A stretch of 64,000 bases of DNA from Vibrio tapetis subsp. quintayensis. Lineage in GTDB: Bacteria; Pseudomonadota; Gammaproteobacteria; Enterobacterales; Vibrionaceae. Below the pieces are notes generated by a model, which saw nothing but the letters and a program-made list of their open reading frames with translations, was not told the DNA's origin and made no database searches. Both the position numbers and the translations under genes were made by a program. Shown one piece after another: positions 27,979-35,997 of this stretch; the stretch's first letter is position 1, and every line of letters starts with the position of its first letter. The DNA lies in NCBI RefSeq assembly GCF_030409945.1, contig NZ_JAUFQV010000032.1:294736-358735 (forward strand), in the 5' to 3' direction.

Positions 27979-28695
27979 TTACAACTCAGCGTTGTGATAA
28001 ACCTGCTGAACGTCATCACAGTCATCAAGCATGTCTAAGAACTTTTGGAACTTCTCAGAATCTTCTTCAGCTACTGGTGTAGTCGTTTGAGGAACGAAAG
28101 TGATTTCCTCAACCTCTAGAGTGAGCTCTGGGAACGCAGTGTTTAGTGCCGTCTTCGTTTTGAAGAACTCGGTCGTTGGAGCGAATACAGTGATAACACC
28201 GTCTTCTAGCTCAACGTCAGTCACGTCTACGTCTTCCATCATTAGCGTTTCTAGAATGATCTCGTCATCTTCGCCTTTAAACTGGAATACAGCTTGGTGA
28301 GCGAACATGTGAGAAACCGTACCTTCAACACCGATTTTCGCGCCAGTCTTAACGAAACATTGGCGAACGTCTTGGAAAGTACGGTTGCCGTTATCTGTTA
28401 AACAGTCAACGATTACGCTTGTGCCACCAGGGCCAAAACCTTCGTAACGAGCTGGTTGGAAGTCTTCACCTCCGCCGCCGTTCGCTTTATCGAGCGCTTT
28501 ATCGATAACGTGAGCGGGTACTTGGTCTTTCTTCGCTTTAGCAATCAGGTGCTTAAGAGGTAAGTTCATGTCTGGGTCAGAGCTACCGTTCTTAGCCAGT
28601 ACGTAAATCTCTTTACCGTATTTAGAATAAACTTTAATTTTTGCGCCTGCAGTTTTAGCCATTGAGGCCTTGCGCACTTCAAAACTTCTTCCCAT
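27979..28695 (-). CDS. YebC/PmpR-family protein (YeeN type)
   Basis: 238 residues of the YebC family, the same length as E. coli YeeN. Family members act as transcription regulators or ribosome-linked translation factors. Visible: MGRSFEVRKASMAKTAGAKI, LIAKAKKDQVPAHVIDKALD, the signature YEGFGPGGTSVIVDCLTDNG near 95, and an acidic C-terminus. The start MGRSF has AGAGAAG upstream. I do not give a symbol because yebC and yeeN paralogues are easily confused. Confidence 0.88.
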   Translation of the reverse strand: MGRSFEVRKASMAKTAGAKIKVYSKYGKEIYVLAKNGSSDPDMNLPLKHLIAKAKKDQVPAHVIDKALDKANGGGGEDFQPARYEGFGPGGTSVIVDCLTDNGNRTFQDVRQCFVKTGAKIGVEGTVSHMFAHQAVFQFKGEDDEIILETLMMEDVDVTDVELEDGVITVFAPTTEFFKTKTALNTAFPELTLEVEEITFVPQTTTPVAEEDSEKFQKFLDMLDDCDDVQQVYHNAEL

Positions 28696-28778
28696 CGGGA
28701 TCTTCTCTCTAATTCAATTAACGGAGCAAATTCTAGCAAATCCTGTCCTCAGTTCAACTGAGCGGCTCACTAAGGTGA

Positions 28779-28988
28779 TCAAGCAAGTCCCATCACCCGC
28801 TTATACTTTTGCACAGATTGGTCAAACAACTCGCATTCAGGTTCACTTTTAAGCGTTCTTCGGTGTTCGATTAACGCTTCAGGGCCAGCTTGAGCTTGCT
28901 TAATTTTCCAAACCAAAAACGATGCTTGCTTATCGATCTCGATCTTATTCTTCTCATCGGAAGGCAGAAGAGACAAATTAAACGACAT
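28779..28988 (-). CDS. small conserved protein (DUF3283-like)
   Basis: 69 residues starting MSFNLSLLPSDEKNKIEIDK, soluble, with a basic C-terminal third. It looks like the Vibrio-restricted DUF3283 family, of unknown function. The frame is open 24 codons further upstream, but the Met at 28988 has GAGGT seven bases before it and gives the family-like start. Confidence 0.65.
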   Translation of the reverse strand: MSFNLSLLPSDEKNKIEIDKQASFLVWKIKQAQAGPEALIEHRRTLKSEPECELFDQSVQKYKRVMGLA

Positions 28989-29163
28989 TTGAACGACCTC
29001 AATCGGTGTTAAATAGGGGGAAGAATATAACATAGCAACCCTTTTATGGGGAATGCTCAAACGAATAATTCAAGGATGAACATTGTTTTGGCTCAATAAC
29101 CACACAATTAGGCGATTTTTGCAATGGCATTACGGCCTGAACCCATGAGCTCAAACACAATAA

Positions 29164-29181
29164 AGGGCGCCGAGGCGCCCT
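29164..29181 (-). terminator. terminator of the 29220 gene
   Basis: GGGCGCC / GGCGCCC hairpin with a short loop; on the minus strand it is followed by TTTATTG. Placed 39 bp past the stop codon. Confidence 0.75.
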
Positions 29182-29219
29182 AGTCTGTCACTATTTAGTT
29201 GATCGCATTTCATTTGCAA

Positions 29220-29420
29220 TCAGTGGTGGATCAAGCCAAGTTCTTCAGCCTCTTCCATGGTTAAACCACTTTCTCTTATTTCCCTCAACGCTTCGATTCT
29301 TCGACGCGCTTCAGCAGATTTCATTTGTTTATTTGATGATTTCGGGGTGTCTTCGTCATGAAGATCCCACTTTTCAGCAATCCGAGTCATTTCATTATGG
29401 TCAATAGAATTAATGGACAT
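29220..29420 (-). CDS. small PA3496-family protein
   Basis: 66 residues beginning MSINSIDHNEMTRIAEKWDL and ending in MEEAEELGLIHH. It has a basic central segment (KQMKSAEARRRIEALREIRE) typical of the short PA3496-type proteins described as putative envelope-integrity factors. Role unproven. The Met at 29420, with TTGAGGTGA in front, is preferred to 29441. Confidence 0.65.
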   Translation of the reverse strand: MSINSIDHNEMTRIAEKWDLHDEDTPKSSNKQMKSAEARRRIEALREIRESGLTMEEAEELGLIHH

Positions 29421-29441
29421 ATTCACCTCAAGCAACACCAT

Positions 29442-29704
29442 GTTCGGGACACCTAATCAGTATCAAAGCCATTCAAACTTGTTAAGCAAAATTACTATGG
29501 AATGTGAGCTATACAATAGTTCCGATACTAATTTTACAACCGTCATAAATATGCTTTGCGATTGTCAAAAAGGACGATTAAATTTGAAAATTCCCCTCAA
29601 ATAAAACAGTGTGACTTAGCTCACTGCTTAGTGCGCATACACTACACATTCATATTCGAATGGCTTCCAAACACCCTTTCTAAAACAAGTATAGCCTCAT
29701 AATT
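29442..29704. other. gene-free stretch upstream of the PA3496-type gene
   Basis: AT-rich sequence. No supported ORF, repeat or hairpin apart from the promoter that must drive the leftward gene ending at 29220. Iteron-like sites begin at 29711. Confidence 0.4.
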
Positions 29705-29710
29705 TAGGAA

Positions 29711-29849
29711 GCATGATCAAGACGTACAATTCACCTTGATCATCGTTCCATTGACCTAACAAGATCGGGACGTATTTCAAGTTCGATAAGTCAGCAAAGT
29801 ATGCGACGTATGATCGTGCCCCGCACAGCCAATAGCAGAACGATGATCA
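29711..29849. repeat. RctB-iteron-like sites on the far side of rctB
   Basis: Three copies of the iteron core lie between the rctB terminator and the next gene: GCATGATCAAGACG (29711-29724), CGATGATCAAG on the minus strand (29735-29745) and CGATGATCAAGAG (29841-29853). A looser ATGATCG lies at 29810-29816. The last copy matches the sixth iteron of the origin array (CGATGATCAAGA) over 12 bases. All carry a central Dam site. Confidence 0.7.
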
Positions 29850-29884
29850 AGAGAAAAAATCTGAGTTAAGGTCTTTAGATAGAA

Positions 29885-29964
29885 GAGGTAAAGAGGTAAA
29901 GAGGTAAAGAGGTAAAGAGGTAAAGAGGTAAAGAGGTAAAGAGGTAAAGAGGTAAAGAGGTAAA
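29885..29964. repeat. 10 x 8-bp tandem repeat (GAGGTAAA)
   Basis: Ten uninterrupted identical octamers, 80 bp, ending 8 bp before the rctB terminator. There are no spacers, so it is a simple microsatellite-like array. Reading frames across it on the minus strand give repetitive Leu-Tyr-Phe-Thr-Ser peptides that are not genes. Confidence 0.98.
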
Positions 29965-29971
29965 TTTTGGA

Positions 29972-29999
29972 CAAAAAAAAGCGAGTAATCCATACTCGC
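29972..29999 (-). terminator. terminator of rctB
   Basis: GCGAGTA / TACTCGC stem (29981-29987, 29993-29999); on the minus strand it is followed by eight T. It lies 126 bp past the rctB stop codon. Confidence 0.88.
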
Positions 30000-30124
30000 C
30001 AAAGATTTATTATTCAAGAATGAACAATATGAGCCATCTATTAAATCATTGAAATGAAAAACTTCATTTCGTAAACTAATATACGGATAACTCAGCTTCA
30101 ATTGTCAAAGTAATGTCAAATAGA

Positions 30125-32101
30125 TTAAATACCCACCGCAACTTCATCCAGTACTCGAATCACAGATTCATCAATGTGGCCATCAAGTATCTGCTTGCAG
30201 ACTTTTCGGCGCACGGCTAATCCACCAATCAAGCGTTCAATCGACAAGTGCTTAGTATTCGATTGACTATTAAATAGCTCAATAGTTTTACTAAGGGTTT
30301 CATAAGGAATAGGTTCTTCACCCACTCTTAGCCAATCAAGCTTCTCTATGAGCTCCTGACATTCATCTTGTATAGAACCGGCCGAATGACCTGTCATTGC
30401 TGATAACGCCGTAATGCTGCGTTCTAGGGCCTCTGGAGAGGTATATTTTGACAAGGTTATGGTTAATTCGTCGGCGTTGATCTCTACAAGGTGCTTACGC
30501 TGCTTCACCCGTCGGCCCAAACGACCTTTTGGCGACGATGGACGCCTTTGGATTGGCTCAAACTCACCGTCAATGATTTCGGCGAGTTCGGCTAACTTCT
30601 GGGTAGACACCATTTCGTGTCTCAGCGGATTAGGTAACGTCGGCGCCATGTTGCGTTTGCCAGCGTTGGTCATACGAGCACGTGCAAATCGCAATACTTC
30701 ATCAACGTCACATCGAATATCGACCTGATAATCCACCACTTTTCCTTTATCTTCGATGCTGTTTACCGTTAGGTGATAACCCCAAAGATTAACCGAGAAA
30801 ACTGTTTCGGAAATCTCTCCATCAGAAAGTTTCTTCAGTTCTCTTATCAACTCCATCGAGAAACGACGCCAGTCGATGTTACGAGCTAATTTTTGATTCA
30901 ACTCACTGAGCAGCATGCTATCGGTGAATCGACGTGACATGCGGCTTCTGAAGAAGGAATAGAGCTGGAATACTAAAGTATGCTGACGCAAGATCTCTGG
31001 TGGGAATAAGAAAAAGTAATCTTTGGTGAGCAACTCTTCGTAAAATGAAGGTTCCCAAACCAAAATATACAAATTAGGTTTGATCCTGATCTCGCCTGCC
31101 TCGTTTTCTTGTGGTGCTTCTTCCGATGCGGTGATGGTTCGTGCTAAGAAGCGAAAGCGATCACTTTTGAAACCCTCAGGCATATTTTCACTCATCCAAC
31201 GGCCAGTCAACTCATGCAGTTGAAAGTCAGTAAACTCAATGCGATCAATGCTTTCTCTGATTGAATCACGGGCAGGGCCACTGTCTTTTTTACCTCGCAA
31301 AGACAAAATATCCGTGATGTATAACGGTGTTTTGTTTGGAACTTGCTTACCGTTCAGCTGATAATCTTCTTGATGATGTTCATGGTATTGTACCGTTAAG
31401 GTAAATAACGCGAATAACGTCATGAGATCATCAACAGTCATGATGTTCTTAGATGATCTTGTTTCGATCACAGCACGGCTTCCAGAAATAGAAACCATTG
31501 ATTTTTGATAGCTTTTACGGGTTCTTGGCGGAGCAAGTGCCTGATCAATGATACCGGCCCAGTTTGTTGGTGATACTACAAACTGCTCAGATTCATCTTT
31601 CATTGATGGTGGGATATTCAAACCGTGCTCAGTCAACAAACGGCGGTTAACTTGAGTTTGGGCCAATGCTTTAGAACGCTTTTGTTTATCGCTTAATTTA
31701 CTCGATTCCGTCATAAGGCTGGTCGCACCTAACACTGAAATCAACTGACTCGGGTTTACAAAGCTATGTAGCATAGTTTTTCCTGCTAAGCCTTGTTCAA
31801 ACCTTACTCCAGCTTGTTTAAATAAACCGATACTCACTGCGGCACGTAAGCGTTGCTGAATGGCAGCTCTGGTCAATTGACCCTCTGTAGCTTCAATCAA
31901 TTCTGTGGTAGAGACGTAACCATCTTTACTTGAAAAACCTCTAAGAGAAATGAGATTAAGCAGTTCTACAATACTTTTTGTTACGCCTTTGAAGTGTTGA
32001 TATTGTTCGATCCAATCTACGGTTTGTTCACTGACCAAAAATAAGTGCCCATCTTTATGGCTTCGAGGAGCTTTAATTAAGATCTTTTCATCTGAGGTCA
32101 T
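30125..32101 (-). CDS. rctB: chromosome II replication initiator RctB
   Basis: Initiator specific to Vibrionaceae chromosome II. It binds Dam-methylated iterons and melts oriCII, and it also represses its own promoter. The product is 658 residues, the same length as V. cholerae RctB, and begins MTSDEKILIKAPRSHKDGHL. Visible stretches typical of RctB are YQHFKGVTKSIVELLNLISL, LTRAAIQQRLRAAVSIGLFK (winged-helix region), FLARTITASEEAPQ and RSRMSRRFTDSMLLSELNQK. The C-terminal third is basic (PSSPKGRLGRRVKQRKH). The gene reads away from the origin, and its promoter region contains ACCGTAATTTCACTATAG, a possible autoregulatory operator. Confidence 0.97.
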   Translation of the reverse strand: MTSDEKILIKAPRSHKDGHLFLVSEQTVDWIEQYQHFKGVTKSIVELLNLISLRGFSSKDGYVSTTELIEATEGQLTRAAIQQRLRAAVSIGLFKQAGVRFEQGLAGKTMLHSFVNPSQLISVLGATSLMTESSKLSDKQKRSKALAQTQVNRRLLTEHGLNIPPSMKDESEQFVVSPTNWAGIIDQALAPPRTRKSYQKSMVSISGSRAVIETRSSKNIMTVDDLMTLFALFTLTVQYHEHHQEDYQLNGKQVPNKTPLYITDILSLRGKKDSGPARDSIRESIDRIEFTDFQLHELTGRWMSENMPEGFKSDRFRFLARTITASEEAPQENEAGEIRIKPNLYILVWEPSFYEELLTKDYFFLFPPEILRQHTLVFQLYSFFRSRMSRRFTDSMLLSELNQKLARNIDWRRFSMELIRELKKLSDGEISETVFSVNLWGYHLTVNSIEDKGKVVDYQVDIRCDVDEVLRFARARMTNAGKRNMAPTLPNPLRHEMVSTQKLAELAEIIDGEFEPIQRRPSSPKGRLGRRVKQRKHLVEINADELTITLSKYTSPEALERSITALSAMTGHSAGSIQDECQELIEKLDWLRVGEEPIPYETLSKTIELFNSQSNTKHLSIERLIGGLAVRRKVCKQILDGHIDESVIRVLDEVAVGI

Positions 32102-32195
32102 TATTGGGTCCGTGTTCCATTAACCGTAATTTCACTATAGTTCCAAGAGAATAAAGAAAATTGTCATAAAAATAAAGAACAAATTTATGATTCTT

Positions 32196-32250
32196 TTAAA
32201 CTGATCTTATTGGTTAAACTGATCTATATTGATTAACTGATCATATGATC
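32196..32250. repeat. AT-rich unwinding region with 18-bp direct repeats
   Basis: TTAAACTGATC occurs at 18-bp period: CTGATC at 32201, 32219 and 32237, followed by ATGATC at 32245. The surrounding 32140-32300 is very AT-rich and lies between rctB and the iteron array, the position of the DNA-unwinding element in oriCII. Confidence 0.7.
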
Positions 32251-32311
32251 TGTTGAGTGTTTTACTCGTAAGGCACTGTAAATTAAGAAGTAAAAAAATC
32301 AACGGATGGAA

Positions 32312-32434
32312 GCATGATCATAGAAGTAAGGAAACGATGATCAACAAGTACCTGAAAGCATGATCAAAAAAGGCTGAAAAGATGATCATGATAAGATCGA
32401 ACCAGTGATCATCAACAGATCGAAACGATGATCA
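32312..32434. repeat. oriCII core: six RctB iterons
   Basis: The core ATGATCA begins at 32314, 32337, 32360, 32382, 32405 (GTGATCA) and 32428, a regular 22-23 bp spacing of about two helical turns, all in one orientation. Six regularly spaced 12-mers with a central GATC are the known make-up of the V. cholerae oriCII minimal origin, so this is taken as the replication origin of the replicon. Confidence 0.93.
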
Positions 32435-32449
32435 AGAAAAGCTCACAGG

Positions 32450-32458
32450 TTATCCACA
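32450..32458. promoter_or_regulatory. DnaA box in oriCII
   Basis: TTATCCACA, a perfect consensus DnaA box, lies 22 bp from the start of the last iteron and is in phase with the array. A single DnaA box next to the iterons is the known arrangement at oriCII. Confidence 0.9.
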
Positions 32459-32503
32459 GAGACGGTAAAAGATCGTCAAGTTATCGCGCTTATTTTGGTG
32501 AAA

Positions 32504-33100
32504 GCATGATCACCGAATTCCATTTTACCATCAGTCGTGTTTATTTTGAACAATATTGGATCCAAATACAGCACTGATATGGGTTAACGAGTTAACATTA
32601 TAAAACACGCCTTATTGAAAGCATGATCAAAGGATATAAATGTCAGTCGAACTGTATTTGGACTTTCCTTGTTAGTAAGAAACAGTCTACAAATCCCCCA
32701 GCCTACCTTACTTCACCGTACATTCACCGTAAAATGGCTCGCTATTTACATGCTTCCGAAGAATGAACACTCTTGATCATCGATCCGATATAGATCCGTG
32801 TTTGTTGTGCTGTAATGTGTTTATTTATTATTCGATATGCCTCTTGATCATTTTTCCGTAATACTGAATATCAACCGAAAGCATGATCAAGGGGTCATTC
32901 CTTGATCATGCTTGCGTGTTGTTACCCATTTTCCGCTTCTCGTGATAACTTTCTGAATTCCAGTTATCTAATCTTGAGTGTACATTGACCGTAGTTTGGC
33001 CTGTGAAAGTAATCGTTCCGGTGTAAATCCAAGCGTTCGCACACATTTATCAGAGGGAAGTTGCTCCATATCCGAAGAAAACCTCCGTAAGCATGATCAT
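32504..33100. other. origin-distal RctB-binding (incII / rctA-like) region
   Basis: Gene-free DNA with dispersed GCATGATCA copies at 32504-32512, 32621-32629, 32881-32889, 32903-32911 (inverted) and 33091-33099. TTGATCAT occurs near 32774 and 32844. CCGTA motifs recur near 32717, 32731, 32857, 32985 and 33086, one of them similar to the rctB promoter element ACCGTAATTTC. By position it matches the V. cholerae region that carries rctA and the inhibitory 39-mers. I did not define 39-mers exactly. A 62-codon frame here (32978-33166) is not supported as a protein gene. Confidence 0.65.
32881..32911. repeat. perfect inverted iteron pair
   Basis: GCATGATCAAGG (32881-32892) and its exact reverse complement CCTTGATCATGC (32900-32911) flank a 7-bp spacer: two head-to-head iterons with 12-bp arms. 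It could bind an RctB dimer or form a hairpin in a transcript. Confidence 0.9.
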
Positions 33101-33442
33101 GTAATGTGTATTTCGATTAGTAATTTGTTTGCGATTGTTCCGCTTTTGCGCGTAGTTTCCCCCTAATTTTATCGTTAATGTGCTCGGTTTTGGTCAAATA
33201 TGGGGATAGATTTTCATCCCATGTCGTTAGATATTCGCTAGGTTGAGTCGTTTACTAGCAAATTTTTAGCGAATAAGATGAAACGTGATGATTGCTTTTA
33301 TTTTGTCTGCTTACTTTTATGGCCAAAGTAGGAGTACTTTGATTAATACATTCGTGTTGTTTTGATTTTGGGGTAAAAAGGAGTTTAAGAGATTTCGTTA
33401 ATATCGTTTTTATCGCGCTATCATTTAGGTCAAGAATTAAAC

Positions 33443-33455
33443 TTTACACTGTAAA
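33443..33455. promoter_or_regulatory. parS2 site upstream of parA2
   Basis: Exact TTTACACTGTAAA, 210 bp before the parA2 start. A decayed copy with the same right flank (GTGTAAATAAGTAAC against CTGTAAATAAGTGAC) lies 60 bp further on at about 33506-33520. Besides centromere function, it could let ParB2 act on its own promoter. Confidence 0.88.
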
Positions 33456-33664
33456 TAAGTGACGTCGTAACACTTTAAATCTGATGTTCTTATCCTAATT
33501 AGTTACGTGTAAATAAGTAACAATTTTGATGACAAAAGCAGCAGATAAATGTTTGTTAGCCATTTAAATGTGATTTAACTCTAAAATGCATGTGCACCTT
33601 TTTATTGTCTAAAGTCATTAATTCTGTACAATTGAGTCAAGGTATTTTTTATGGATAGATAATA

Positions 33665-34885
33665 ATGAAACGAGAAAAGACGATAGAAAGCCTGAATCGA
33701 CTTGCGGAGTTAACACAGCAAGTACAAGCTGACCGTATTGAAATTGTGTTAGAAGAGCGAAGTGATGACCATTTTCCACCTATGTCAAAAGCATTGATGG
33801 AAACTCGTTCTGGTTTAACTCGTAGAAAGTTAGACGAAGCAATCAATAAACTCGAAGCAGACGGGCATCAGTTTACTAAGAACAACGCGAATCATTATTC
33901 TATTTCATTACAAGAAGCGCACATGTTAATGGATGCGGCTAACGTACCGAAATTTCATGAGCGTAAGCAAAGTAACAACAATAAACCTTGGATTGTTAAC
34001 GTTCAAAACCAAAAGGGCGGTACAGGTAAATCCATGACGGCTGTCCACTTAGCGGCGTGCTTGGCGTTAAATCTAGACAAACGTTACCGAATTTGTCTTA
34101 TCGATTTAGATCCACAAGGTTCTTTACGACTGTTTTTAAACCCGCAAATCAGCATTTCTGAACACGACAATATCTATTCCGCGGTTGATATTATGCTTGA
34201 TAATGTCCCTGATGATGTTGAAGTTGACCGTGAGTTTTTGACGAAAAATGTCCTACTGCCGACTCAATATCCTAACCTTAAAACGATTTCAGCATTCCCA
34301 GAAGATGCTATGTTTAACGCTGAAGCGTGGCAAAGTCTGTCTCAAAACCAGTCGCTAGACATCGTTAAACTGCTCAAAGAAAAACTCATCGACAAGATTG
34401 GCGACGAGTTTGATGTCATTATGATTGATACTGGACCGCACGTTGATCCTTTAGTTTGGAACGCAATGTACGCATCTAACGCGCTGTTGATCCCATGTGC
34501 GGCTAAACGCTTAGATTGGGCGTCGACCGTTAACTTCTTCCAACATCTACCTACCGTTTACGAAATGTTCCCAGACGATTGGAAAGGTTTGGAGTTTGTT
34601 CGTTTGATGCCAACCATGTTTGAAGACGACAATAAGAAGCAGGTATCCGTACTTACCGAAATGAATTACCTGCTAGCAGACCAAGTTATGATGGCGACCA
34701 TTCCGCGTAGCCGAGCATTTGAAACCTGTGCGGATACTTATAGCACAGTATTTGATCTTACCGTCGGCGATTTTGAAGGTGGAAAAAAGACATTGTCTAC
34801 CGCTCAAGATGCGGTGCAAAAAAGTGCATTAGAATTAGAACGCGTGCTTCATAGTCATTGGGCGTCGCTGAATAAGGAGTCTTAA
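33665..34885 (+). CDS. parA2: chromosome II partition ATPase ParA2
   Basis: Walker-type ATPase that moves the ParB2-parS2 complex and positions chromosome II. Residues 1-100 form an N-terminal DNA-binding/regulatory domain (LTRRKLDEAINKLEADGHQF), as in type Ia plasmid-like ParA. The deviant Walker A VQNQKGGTGKSMTAVHLAA is near 117, the Walker A' region is ICLIDLDPQGSLRLFLN and Walker B is FDVIMIDTGPHVDPL. 406 residues, first gene of parAB2 with parB2 3 bp beyond its stop. Confidence 0.97.
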   Translation: MKREKTIESLNRLAELTQQVQADRIEIVLEERSDDHFPPMSKALMETRSGLTRRKLDEAINKLEADGHQFTKNNANHYSISLQEAHMLMDAANVPKFHERKQSNNNKPWIVNVQNQKGGTGKSMTAVHLAACLALNLDKRYRICLIDLDPQGSLRLFLNPQISISEHDNIYSAVDIMLDNVPDDVEVDREFLTKNVLLPTQYPNLKTISAFPEDAMFNAEAWQSLSQNQSLDIVKLLKEKLIDKIGDEFDVIMIDTGPHVDPLVWNAMYASNALLIPCAAKRLDWASTVNFFQHLPTVYEMFPDDWKGLEFVRLMPTMFEDDNKKQVSVLTEMNYLLADQVMMATIPRSRAFETCADTYSTVFDLTVGDFEGGKKTLSTAQDAVQKSALELERVLHSHWASLNKES

Positions 34886-34888
34886 CAG

Positions 34889-35863
34889 ATGGCAATTAAA
34901 ACATCCGATCTAAACGCTAAGCTGTTTGGAAAAACAAATAAACGTCGTGCTACCTCTCCACAAGAAGCACAAACAGCAGTTAAAGAAAAAGCGAATGTGA
35001 TTGAACTTGCGGTGGCGGGTGAAGACATGGTGTCGTTTGAGCTAGTGCGTATTCCTGCGGCAGATGTTTCGACTAAAACAACGGTATTCGCGGAAAATTC
35101 ACGTGAGCAGTCCTTTTTAAACCCTCATGCGTTGTCTGATATTCTTTCGACACTTGAAGAGCGAGGTCAACAATACCCGGCGGTAGGACGTAAAGCCGAT
35201 GATGGAACGATTGAAGTTCTAGACGGTAGTCGTCGTCGTATGTCTTGTATTATCGCGAACAAAGATTTCTTGGTTTATGTTGCGGATGATATCAACTCTA
35301 ACCATGCGAAGTTTCTTTCTGATGTAGCAAATGCCCATAAGCCATTGTCACTGTATGAACGTGGCCGTGAAATGCAGGCCAAGTTGAACAGTCATGAAGC
35401 CGAAGATCAGAAAGCGCTCGCGCAAATTTTCCAGTGCAGTGAAGCTTTGGTGAGTGGCGCCTTAAAAGCGGCGGCCTTGCCAAGAGAACTATTGCAAGCG
35501 TACCCAAATGTGAGTGACTTAGGCCGACCAACAATTGTGAAACTGCACAAACAGTTTTATTCATTGAGCGATTCTGAGCGCACAATCTTGTTGAAAAAAT
35601 GCCACAGTGCCAATGGTTACGTCTGGCAGCAAAGCCAAAGCCACGGTGTGGCGCGTATTACAAAAGAAGTGACAGAGCAAATAGAGGCTTGGGTAGAAGA
35701 GCTAAAGCCGTCGCCAGTGAAAGAAAAACCAAACAAGGTTGAGCTTGTGAAAGGCCTTGCTAGTTACACTCGTAAAGGAGATACACTAGCGATTAACCTA
35801 AAAAAAGTTGACGATAATACCATGGCCGAGATTTTGAGCTTTCTAGAAGAGAGAATGAAATAA
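34889..35863 (+). CDS. parB2: chromosome II partition protein ParB2
   Basis: Centromere-binding protein recognising parS2. An N-terminal ParA-interacting segment (TSDLNAKLFGKTNKRRATS) precedes the ParB/Srx CTP-binding core (RKADDGTIEVLDGSRRRMSC near 110-130) and helix-turn-helix (LAQIFQCSEALVSGALKAAA near 180). The C-terminal dimer domain ends IFSFLEERMK-like (LSFLEERMK). 324 residues. It follows parA2 directly and ends at a strong terminator. Five exact parS2 sites in this window supply its targets. Confidence 0.97.
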   Translation: MAIKTSDLNAKLFGKTNKRRATSPQEAQTAVKEKANVIELAVAGEDMVSFELVRIPAADVSTKTTVFAENSREQSFLNPHALSDILSTLEERGQQYPAVGRKADDGTIEVLDGSRRRMSCIIANKDFLVYVADDINSNHAKFLSDVANAHKPLSLYERGREMQAKLNSHEAEDQKALAQIFQCSEALVSGALKAAALPRELLQAYPNVSDLGRPTIVKLHKQFYSLSDSERTILLKKCHSANGYVWQQSQSHGVARITKEVTEQIEAWVEELKPSPVKEKPNKVELVKGLASYTRKGDTLAINLKKVDDNTMAEILSFLEERMK

Positions 35864-35894
35864 GCCAGCATTGATACATTGATATGTTACCCGG

Positions 35895-35920
35895 AAGCCG
35901 CATTTTTTGCGGCTTTTTTT
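35895..35920 (+). terminator. terminator of parAB2
   Basis: AAGCCGCA / TGCGGCTT stem around five T, followed by further T. Confidence 0.93.
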
Positions 35921-35997
35921 ATGCCTGTGCTATGATCGCTATTCAGCGTTAAGACACAGCTCTTAGCCCAACTTATTCCGAAATACGTGAGTTCTCC

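Noticed and set aside
29885..29964. Possible CRISPR array
   Set aside because: The repeats are contiguous 8-mers without spacers, and there are no cas genes in the window.
29777..30101. Two minus-strand frames with repeated LYLFTSLP peptides
   Set aside because: They only translate the 10 x 8-bp tandem repeat in two frames, have no ribosome binding site and overlap the rctB terminator.
30414..30728. 104-codon plus-strand frame inside rctB
   Set aside because: Antisense shadow, rich in Arg and Ser, with no ribosome binding site.
32978..33166. 62-codon frame in the origin region as an RctA protein
   Set aside because: It crosses iteron and CCGTA motifs, has no good ribosome binding site, and the corresponding V. 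cholerae rctA region acts as DNA/RNA rather than protein.
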